In this document: positions 54,881 through 64,000 of the stretch, in pieces | Numbering within the stretch: the stretch's first letter is position 1 | How the letters are laid out: each line of letters starts with the position of its first letter | Source: Bryum argenteum | Taxonomy: Eukaryota > Streptophyta > Bryopsida > Bryales > Bryaceae | Assembly: GCA_037043015.1 (NCBI GenBank) | Contig: CM073328.1 | Span: 13,489,495-13,553,494, forward strand | Direction of reading: 5' to 3' | DNA length: 64,000 nt | Translations under genes and position numbers: made by a program | Notes under the pieces: generated by a model | The model's input: the letters and a program-made list of their open reading frames with translations, nothing else | Databases searched by the model: none | What the model was told of the DNA's origin: nothing

Positions 54881-57800
54881 CTGTTGAGTAAAGTCATTGG
54901 GTCAAAACAAGTGTTCGTGGAAAAAACCCAAAATGATCCATGCATTTTGTAGAAACACTTAATCAAAAATCTTCACATTACCTTCACACCGCGCTTATTC
55001 CAATCTTCGGCCGTGCTCTGATTCTTTAGCTCCCCAGCTAGAGAAGCATCGAGTTGCTTAACCTGCACCAATCCTGACGCCGTCCAATAATCTAACATGG
55101 GCTGGTGCATCTCAAAGCACTCATCATAGATCCACAGCCTCTGCCGTGCCCGTGTCAGCATCACGTACAGTTGCTTCAGCTCGCTACAAAGAAGGTTGTG
55201 GTGTTTAACATCAAAGCTTGGGAACGTAATATGCTTCGTAGCTAAACCTTGCTCAGCCATGAAACCATAAATCACCCGCCATTTGTTTCGTAGTGGGGAG
55301 TCCGTAAAAAAGTTGTAGAGGAGAACGTCCTAAAAACAATCGACACTTAAGAGATTAGGATTCTGATATGCGATCCTTGAAAGCTTTGTCTTCCACACTA
55401 ACGACTACATTTGAGCAGAGTAGTAATTAAGTTCCATGGATGTACCTTGCAGCAACTATCAAGGTTATTTCTCTCACCTCATTAACATTTTAGAATTCGG
55501 ATATTTGCCTCTTAGAAGGAAACAAATAGTCCATTCACGTTAAGAAAGTAGTCTTGAAAGAAAAGGGTACCTGAAATTCGAGACCCTTGCAATCATGCAC
55601 ATTCAACACAAGGCCTCTGTCCCCGATTTGTTGCTTGATATCATTGTTGCGCACTAGAATCACTTGCTCCGCTCCAAAATCACAACCCCCTCCCCCTGCA
55701 GTTGCCTCCATATCAAAAAGACAGGTTACGAGGCCACGATTCTCCTTAGTCTTCAGAAACACAGGAACTTCACCCTCCAGCAAACTTTGCTCTGGGTCCA
55801 GCTTGTCAATTGAGTATGGAAAAAAGTGGTGCAATAGCTTGACCACACTGTCTGCTATTGAAACCACCCCCATGTGCGTCCGAAAGTTCATCGTCAACTG
55901 GAAAAGGTCCGGAACTTTCATCATCGGATCAGAGTTCCCGTTTCGTTGCTCACACTCAGATCTCCTCCCAAGAAACTCTTCATAGTACAGCCGCCTTGCA
56001 TCTTCAAATCTAAACCCAACACCACGAGCTATAGTCTGCGCAGTGTCTCCAGCAAACACAAAGCCTTCCTCCAAATTGCCACAAATGAACTTATACAGGG
56101 CGATTTGTGCCTGGGTGAAGTCTTGGACTTCGTCAACGTACACGAAACTCATCTTCTCACCCAGAAACCCACCGCCACTCTGTAGCTCAAAGTAGATGTG
56201 AGTGACAAGGTCTGCGACATCATACTCCAATGTCTCTCTCTTCCTCTTCTCATACTTGAGAAACAGCGAGTAGATGTTGCCTCTCTGCTGGTCGCTGTAC
56301 AGCGAGGACCGTCGATCGGCCATGGCTATGTAATCCTCCCGGCTCAGTCTTCCCTGCGGACTTCGAAGCGCCTCCAAGCTTCCCTTGATGTGCGACATGA
56401 TCTCCGTGTATACTAAGGATGGATCCAGATTCTTGGTTAATTTGGAGTCAAAATGCGGCCAATACAATGTTGCAAATCGCTCAAACTCAACTTCTGTACC
56501 CTCCCATCTCGCAGGTTTGCTACCATCTTGCGATGACTCGTCCGCCTTGTCATCCCCATTGTCACTGAAATTTTCCTCCTCGATGTCACTAAAATCCTCA
56601 TCCTCTTTGTCATCGTCAGCTGTCTCGTTCCCAACCTCCATCACGGGCACGGGTAACTCTTCGCCTGGGTCTTGAGGATTCAGCGAGAAATACGATCTCG
56701 AAATGCTGCCATCAAGCATGGTAAGCAGCTTCCGAAACGTGATTACCAAAGGATAACACTCGCTGGGTATGGTCATGAAGTTGTCGGGAATGGATCCCAT
56801 GAGCTTAGCTTCTGCCTCATCATCCAGCATCATCTCCTCGAAAACCTCACTTTCATCTTCCTCTACAGCAGCGCCACCCGTAGCTAGCTGCATTGACCTG
56901 AAAGTGTTCCAAACTCTAGATATAAGAGAGAAGGCAATGGATTACATTGAATTTCCTGTATATGTACTGCACGATACGCGGACTTGGATCATCTACTACG
57001 GCTGACACAAATGTAACTCAGCTCTTGCTAATCGTCCCAGCACAAACATTGAGGATAATTGACGCCTTCCTTGTAAAACAGGTTAATACGCCTCAACTAA
57101 AATGATGTCACCAGGAACTTAAAGTATCACTCATAACCAACCTAGAACTATGAAAAAAATTCCAAATCAAAGATAACTCTGAAGTCAATGGGAGATTATT
57201 GGCCTCCCTCTTAGGTGCTATTGTGCTACCCTGGTCTATTCCAACTCCAGTAAAAGATTCAAAATCCGAATTACGACATGTTATTTCAGTTGCCAGAATG
57301 CGAGTGAGAAACTGATCTCCAAGCTGAGCAGTGCGTACCTGCGTGTCTTTGATATATTATGCTTCACTGCCGCACATAATTTCGGAGACAATGTAACCAA
57401 AGCCTGTCTGAGAAACGTGGTGGCAGTGCCTGACTCGTCCTCACAATCATCTCCAGATGTGCCATGTAAAGCAAACCACAATTCCTGCTCCCTCTCCAAT
57501 AATTTGGTCGTGATCACCGTGGTCTTGCCCGTGCCCGATCGACCAATAATGAAAGAACTTCTTCTGTACTGTATAATTTCTAACTCCTGCTCATTCACAT
57601 CAAAAGGTAGGGACAACTGAGAACCATCTGAAGCTGTGAGAAGCTGGTGAGCTACACCAGATGATAGAGAATAAAACTTCATCAGTAACACGCTGTCATC
57701 CACAGCAGAATTTTCACGCACAGATTTCTCATCCTCGTCAACTTCAACGTCTCTATCAGGAAGAGGCTTAATAGGACGTTGTTCCAAGGTTTTGAACTTC

Positions 57801-60800
57801 GAAACAGCCGAGCTCCATTGTGTAGGAACAACAAGCTTATTATGAGATGAACTCCTAACACAGCAACGCTTAAGATGCTCGTCAGTGTACATGGAGAATC
57901 CACCTTCAAGGCGCCGCACGTAAGTACCGACTTCGGAATTCGGAACCGCATCCCAAACTTTGAGGATCTGCTTGTTACCCTCAAGATCGACTGTCCACAC
58001 CAGAAAGTACTCTGCTACTAACTGGACTTGGATGAGGTTTTTGTATCTTGCGCTGGCCAGCATTGTTGGTTTCAGATGCGGAGACCTCTTACCCTTCGCT
58101 AGATTCAGCATTGCATTTAACAGATGCTGCCTGCTTTGCACTGATTTAATCTTCGTAAAAGTGTTCTTCAACTCTTTGGCAAATGAAACCTGCACAATGT
58201 AACCAACTCCTTAGTGGAATTCGGGAACTTCGCATGCAGTATTTACCTCAAGATCCTCACCACCAACTTATACGAGATAAACGATGTAAACGCATAAAAC
58301 ACTAAGGAAGATATAAGACTAGCCTGATGATTGGCGTAACTTTTCGATTCCAGAGAGCCGGAAATTTACCTTCCAATAACAGTCACGAGCCTGAAAAAGG
58401 GTCGAATTGGGATCGAGCAATTTGTCGAGCTGGTCGAGCTCTTGCATAACGCGCCTAATAGTCTTCGTCATGTCAGCATCTGACGACGGGTTTACAATGC
58501 ACTTTCTCTGCTTTGCGTCTTCCCACAGAGCTCTCCAAACTGCATCCTTCGATGTCAAAGTTGCAGCACTCCCAACTATCAACATACAATATCTGCAACA
58601 GAGGTGATTATTAGAATTCGATGCTTTGGATTTACTACTGCAAGTCGATGAAGAAATTGAGAAGACAATTTAATACAGCTAGAACTTCGACACCAACGAA
58701 ACGGTCTTAACAGGATGCAAAGAAGGCTCAAACCGAAATTGTACGTACTTTGCACGAGTGATCGCAACGTTCAGGCGGCGATGATCCTGCAAGAAACCAA
58801 TATTGCCATCCCTGTTGGATCGAACAGTGGAAAATACAATGATATCTTTCTCTCTGCCCTGAAATCCGTCCACCGATTTCACCTCCACAGTGAAGTCCGC
58901 CATTGCATTGTACCTACTTAGCCTTCTCTCCAGATTCTCCACTTGGCTTCTATACGGAGAGATCACGCCGACATTCAACTTCTTCACTTTAACATTTGAA
59001 CACGCTGCCATCACACAAAAGGATCAGATTTCATCTAAGCCTATCAGCGTCGATGGGAACATTTCAGTACATACCGATACAATGGTCATAGATCAAACAC
59101 ATGAATCACGACCTAAGGTTGCGGTTATCAACCTTCATATATTCTTCCGATCAACAGGACCACTATCTCCACCTCCACAAGATTCATCCAGGATTTGGAC
59201 CGCCCTTCGTCTCGTTGCTCTCTACCATCCCAAACATTGATGAACTTGTATGGTCCCAAGAAGTCATGTTCCGTCAGATACGGTTCCATCATAACATTTC
59301 TGCCGTCTTGGACATTCCCACCATAAAATTGAGCGTTTGGGAACTTACTAATTTCTGGGTGCATGCGATACTGTACATTCAAAAGGTGGACTGGATGTCC
59401 TAGAGATTGTAATCGTTCGAATAAGCTCCTCCCATAGCCGCACCCGACTGCAACCTGCCAAACATCCTCCACGGATTAACCTCGTATGCTGCCCATGCCG
59501 AAATGTGTCCCAAGCTTTGTCTGGACCTATCGGCGTTAGCCTCGCTCTTAGGAGCGAGGGGGCTTGTCTAAACAATGTCGTATGTATCTTCAAACTACTC
59601 GTTCAACGTCAGGCGCCACTACGGCCTGCAAAAACATACATCATGGAGGAAGGTGACTACTGAGAAGGCGTACCTGGCTTATGACAGTAGCTGGAAGCTG
59701 CATTTGATCCCCTACAAGAACCATCTGCTTCACGCCGCTCATTCTCGCAACAATCACACTCTCCGCCTCCACACATTGAGAAGCTTCGTCAACAATCACA
59801 CAGTCGAAAGCCGTGCTCCTCTGTACAATGTGCCGACCAGCTGATGTCACCGTGCTAAACACTAGCTGTGCTCGCTCCAGACATTCCTTTTGTAACCCTT
59901 CTCTTGAAGGCTGGCGAAGAGTATGAGGAAGGGCTACATCATGTGCCATAGCAGTCAATGCAGCTTGAACTTCATCCACAGCCTTGGCAAAATCTGTAAC
60001 CTTCTTCTTAGCAGATTCTTGATAATACAGAAGCACATGACCTTCTTTTAAATCTGATCCACTTAAGGTGTCCATGAATCTCGTCACCACAGAAGAGCAC
60101 TTCCTCAAAACTGAGAGCCAACGTGCACGCAAGTACGCACTTGGCAAATCATTGACCAGGATGTCACAATGTTCCAAAAACTCCTCTGCCAGTGACGTCG
60201 CTCTCTGCTTAAAAAACTCCATAAAACCTGAATCGTGAGTTTCCTTATAAGTCTCATACTGTACGGTTGCTGAAGTTAGAATCTCCACCAGGGCCGACGT
60301 CGAAGCTTTCCACCCAGAATGAGGAGAAAGAGCACGAATGAGCCGGTCGACTCTACGGTCAAGATATATGCTCTCAAGCGATCCTTCCAAGTCAAGCCTG
60401 TCATCGTTCCCAATTAACACCAGGTCACCCAAACGTACACAATAACCTTCACCCTCTGTTTCCGAAGCGCAGAACTGACCATAAAGAAAACTTCTGTTGG
60501 CGGCGTTGAAGAACCTCAGAAACCGGAGTATAACTTCAGAAATTGCAACATTTGTAGGTGCGCACACCAAAGTTCTCTGCTTGAGCGAGCTCAGTATGGA
60601 GAGGAGAGTTGCTAAGGTGGACGTCTTTCCTGTCCCTGGAGGACCTTGAATCAGCCTGATACGCGGTTTCAGCTCAAGCATGAGTCCAGTTATTGACGTT
60701 TTCACTGCCGTAGCCTGAGAGTCGTTCAACTGTCGGTACTCACAGTACCTGTGCAACAGTTCAAGTCGCGTCCATGTGTGACTCCGAGGGTCTCCACTGC

Positions 60801-62401
60801 TATCAGAATTCCCCGAGTCTCCACCCTGCACGCGCAATGAAATGTTCGGTTAAGAAAGTACCGGCTTGTAACACATTGAAGCAGATTACTGAACATGGAT
60901 GGGAGTTTAAAAGCATTCGGTAACCAAGAGGCTAACGATCTCAAAGTTAACAATTCCGCAATGCTGGGCTACATTCCAGACTGAGAGGGGTTAGTGTTCG
61001 ATGCTTACCGACTGGGAGTAAAGAAGAGAACTTAAAACTGGGAGATTCTCCCGCAGGTCAGCAGGTCCATGATCCAGTGCTTCCCAGATACGCTTGCCCG
61101 TTGCCAGGTTGCCCATTTGTACAGCGAAAAACTCCTCGTCCTCGCACAAAGACTGATACTCTGGGCTCTCGGGTGGAGCATAAACGATTGCCGAGAGAAC
61201 AATGCCGTCATCCTCACGACTGCCTTTCAGTATTCCCAGAGTATATATCACCCCCTGTCTCTTCAACTCATCGCAGTCACTCTGTGGCACCTTGTTTGTC
61301 AACAGTATCAGATCTGTTGGCTTGGGTTTCCAGGCCTCTTTGCCTCTTTTCACCATCGCTTTCTCTGTGTCGACCCAGAGCAAGAAAGATGCCAGATTCT
61401 GAGCATCTGAATCACGTTTTGATTTTCTCTCTTCTACCTTCTTCAATCGGATGTACGATGCTTCTTGAATCGCTTCGAACGATTGCTGAAGCTGAGCACG
61501 GATCTCTTCAACCAGAGGGTCCTTGAAGGACTCGAAATATGTAGGAAGGGACTCAAACCGCATGGGAATTGGTTGTACCTGCATCGAGGAGATTTATTCA
61601 TCAATGCATGTTGTTAATGCTCAAAGAGTACATGTGCAACATTGTACGAATCTCCGCGTTTCGTCGGCGATCCTTCAGATGACCCATGTCAGGACAACAA
61701 CTGTATCTTTTCATCCCAACTACATCAAGTTTGGTGACAGAATCGTGAAGAAAAACATTTCAACCCACATTTGACTAGGAACATTCACTCTGAAGATAAC
61801 ATCACGTGGATGGATTAATTCATCTCTACTTTCTACCACCACTTTATGGTTCGAAAATTGCATCGAGGAGATGAGATTGTACCTTGTTCACGTGAAGATT
61901 TCCATTTAAGACATCGTCGAGGGACCACTTCAGTACAATGGACAGCAACGTCCTCTTCTTACTGTAATCCTGGGCCTCCGTGAGAGTGATAAATGTAACA
62001 GACTCGCCATCACCTTCTCTCGAAAGCTTCTGAAAAAATTCCTTGTCTGCCTCCTGCTGAAAGATTACAGGAATCATGCTAGCTCCAAAAGTCTTGAACA
62101 CCCACAGTCGTCGGTTATCCAGAGTGTACAAAACACCCTGGTGTGGCACCACACGAATGGGTGGAAAGTCTACGACCTGCAATTCTCCGGCTTTGAGCTG
62201 CTCCACAGCCGCTTTCAGCGCCAGAGGTCGATTCGCTGGAGCATTTAAAGCCTCCGAATACGAGCTCTTCTCATCACTCTGGTTCTTGAGGATTTTGCGA
62301 CGGAATGTGGGGCTGATTCGAGCTTGTGAAAACTTGATTAACCTGGGATCAACCCAGGTTAGTTCCCCGTCCTCCATGCTTGAAGCTGCTCTATCGTCCA
62401 T
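49827..62401 (-). CDS. Giant fused helicase: Sen1/UPF1-like module, UvrD-like module and TPR-like C-terminus (plant TRANK1-like family)
   Basis: Fifteen exons on the minus strand: 62401-61883, 61578-61009, 60825-59674, 59454-59133, 59004-58749, 58592-58370, 58189-57339, 56897-55571, 55329-54982, 54880-54643, 54526-52514, 52057-51383, 51155 to about 50825, about 50685 to 50531, and 50032-49827. Splice sites are GT-AG and phases match except at the 50.8-kb junction, which I could not settle. The protein is about 3,060 residues. The N-terminus has the family signature WSLDDVLNGNL and IPMRFESLPTYFESF. Helicase 1 (SF1B): GPPGTGKT near residue 424, DEASQ near 709, GDQMQLPA, NVQYRMHPEISKFPN, VDGFQGREKD and RRLNVAITRAK. 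Helicase 2 (SF1A): GRSGTGKT near 1230, VYVDEVQDFTQ, GDTAQTIARGVGFRF, MNFRTH and YVMLTRARQ. TPR-like helices follow, then a Lys-rich tail. No breaks are seen: this is the living host gene of the window. Confidence 0.93.
54982..58189 (-). other. Exons of the UvrD-like (SF1A) helicase module
   Basis: Exons 7-9 carry a second, different helicase: Walker A GRSGTGKTTV, an acidic insert (DDDKEDEDFSDIEEE near 56,620), Walker B VYVDEVQDFTQAQI, motif III FAGDTAQTIARGVGF, motif IV LTMNFRTH and motif VI LYVMLTRARQRLWIY. In plants this module is typically fused behind a Sen1-like helicase or occurs alone; the vertebrate relative is TRANK1. Confidence 0.9.
58370..60825 (-). other. Exons of the Sen1/UPF1-like (SF1B) helicase module
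   Basis: Exons 3-6 hold all classic motifs: Q motif region LNDSQ, Walker A GPPGTGKT, motif Ia CAPTNVAI, Walker B VDEASQ, motif III GDQMQLPA, motif IV QYRMHPEISKFPNAQFY, motif V SVDGFQGREKDI and motif VI RRLNVAITRAK. SF1B enzymes of this kind unwind RNA or RNA-DNA hybrids from 5' to 3'. A long insertion between motifs Ia and II (residues about 470-690) is usual for the Sen1 group. Confidence 0.9.
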
Positions 62402-63645
62402 CGCTGATCGATTGGTCTGCGCGAAGTGCGTTATAGGGACAAATAACACCAGAAAATTATATTCGAATGGTCACATTATATCGCACAATTGACCTATCCA
62501 CAATTGAAAGAAACCACGATACTTTAACGCAAATGACTGCTAAACAAAACATGATATTCAACTCCATGCTTCTGATTTTCTAGGGGTATAAGGATAGCGG
62601 ATGATATTTTAATTCAAATAATTCTCTACATACCGACGTTCAGAAAACACGATCGCTGCCGACATCTACAGTAACTACAATTTCCTAAAGCTTCAATAGC
62701 ATTGTGTTTCATAAGCACATGCGATACTAACAGCAAAGGGATGCGATGTTCAAGAAAGAATGAGATCGACAGTACAGATTTGACGAAAAACTTCATAATT
62801 TACAAAAAATTCTAAACCTAACTCACTTCTGCCAGACGAAAATTCTGGAAAACAGAAACTCCGATCAATGGCGTGAAAAGTTATCGCGGTTACAGGCAAT
62901 AGACTAGACCGCGACAAAATGAAAGAACCAAATTACTCGCTCTAGCCACTTAAGAAGCTGAACAGAATCTAAACAGAGTTTCATAGCTGCGATCGTCAAG
63001 GTAAGTAGCATCTCCGATGTCAACATTTTCTAGGCCAACCTCCAGTTAAGTGTGCCAGGAACTGTCAGAGACTCAATTCTAAATGCAGGAACTACGCGTG
63101 GAGAGCGAATTTCTACTTTCTTTGCACGTTACCTTCCAAGTTAGAAATCGTGCGCACAATAACCATAATTGCGAAAAAAACCACTACAACTCGATACTCG
63201 CACTCCCAATTTACCGTTACATAATTCTACCTGCAGAGTTATGTACTTACATCTCCAGAAGCTTCTTGATCAGCAAAAAGGAGGCTCGAATGTCAAACGG
63301 CAGTCTGCATCCAAGCGACACTGGAAAAATCAGAATCATGTGCAATTACCGACATTTTCATCGAAACAACTAAAGAAGGTGATCGAGCAACAGTAATCGT
63401 AGAAATGGCTGACTAACCTCGCAATCAAGGTCTTAGCGATCTAAACCACCATAAAGACAAAATTGTCGGCGTGCTCTCCACTAAAACAAGCTGCAAACCA
63501 GATTTTTCGCTTACCATATCCAATTGCGCTGTAAACCCGCTTGAAGCTCCACTCCCTTGGAAAGCTCGCACCGATCACCACCAAGAATGGACTACTGTAG
63601 TGCGCTGACAATTTCTTTCGTTCTCGAGGTTTTTAGTGTTGCAGT
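62402..63645 (-). other. 5' untranslated region and probable 5' introns of the helicase gene
   Basis: Between the TATA box and the start codon lie about 1.2 kb without a convincing long frame. Introns in the 5' leader are likely, since an unspliced leader of this length would hold many upstream ATGs. The start codon was placed at 62,401 (MDDRAASSMEDGELTW), the second ATG of that open frame, because the protein-like acidic start follows it; the first ATG is 48 bp upstream. Confidence 0.5.
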
Positions 63646-63652
63646 TTTATAT
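63645..63652 (-). promoter_or_regulatory. Probable TATA box of the helicase gene
   Basis: The minus strand reads CATATAAAAC, giving a transcription start near 63,615. It is the best TATA match upstream of the coding region. Confidence 0.45.
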
Positions 63653-64000
63653 GGAGAGCTTGATGCCGTACAGGCGAGATTTTCGGGAAATGGCATATGT
63701 TATTCTACTACTACATTACTTCCGATCTAGAGAAACAGCAAGCCTTGAATCTTCATCGGCCTCCGACATGGCCGGCCGCATGTCTTGATTACAGTGTTGT
63801 TGATCGTGATTCGTGTCCGCCATAGCTTCTTGCGCAAGCTTTTAAACTGCAAAATTAGATGACGGCTTTGTAAACACAGAAGAAAACTATTGCATGGACA
63901 AGCTTGGTGGTTTTAGAGGTGGGTACAATCTACTACAAACTAAAGTGTTGAGATTTTATATGTTTGAAGGGGCACAAAATGGTTGCTTTTGGAGGCGAGT
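63653..64000. other. Upstream flank of the helicase gene
   Basis: Mixed composition without a recognisable feature. It probably contains the proximal promoter. Confidence 0.4.

Overview
This window looks like nuclear DNA of a land plant, probably not a seed plant. The evidence is an interstitial run of plant-type telomere repeat (CCCTAAA), decayed copies of an RGLG-type (copine/RING) ubiquitin ligase and of a TIR-domain gene, and one large intron-rich host gene for a fused Sen1-like/UvrD-like helicase with a TPR-like C-terminal part, a family known from plants. The TIR fragment reads more like bryophyte TIR proteins than angiosperm ones, but the species cannot be named from sequence alone. 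I recognise no LTR retrotransposon or virus-derived protein; the repeats seen here are nearly all DNA transposons.

Layout. 1-20 kb is a graveyard of non-autonomous DNA elements: a Harbinger-like MITE (355-1126), a TA-flanked MITE with 25-bp perfect ends (1829-2110), CACTA-like hairpins (16.4-17.5 kb), several elements bounded by TTAA with CCCCTAAA-type ends (piggyBac-like; 2283, 9029, 12141, 13519 and 14645), and a broken RGLG copy (9.9-11.5 kb). 20,124-42,849 is the main discovery: one 22.7-kb hAT-like element with an 11-bp terminal inverted repeat (CAGGGATGTCA) and an exact 8-bp target duplication (TTCAAGAC). 42.9-49.8 kb is mostly featureless, with a TIR pseudogene at 48 kb. 49.8-63.7 kb is the host helicase gene on the minus strand; its exons join in frame, with one boundary unsettled.

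Inside the giant element there are four decayed genes in two convergent pairs: hAT transposase (+) facing a zinc-finger/RING-H2 gene (-), then a paralogous zinc-finger gene (+) facing a protein-kinase gene (-). Each lies just downstream of a TATA box and a CpG-rich low-complexity block. A fifth CpG-rich block and a roughly 2-kb unit between blocks are tandemly duplicated in the middle. Nested inside is a 5.7-kb piggyBac element (32,262-37,954) whose transposase ORF is long and keeps its DDD/D residues. It is flanked by TTAT on both sides, and a paralogous empty site lies 8 kb away in the same window. The TTAA-flanked elements share termini and subterminal motifs with it and are probably its deletion derivatives.

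Working together: the hAT and piggyBac transposases explain most of the repeats seen. The RING and kinase genes have no obvious transposition role and look like cargo or accessory genes of a composite element. All four hAT-element genes carry frameshifts, so this copy is probably dead; intact relatives would be needed to show that the set is a functional unit.
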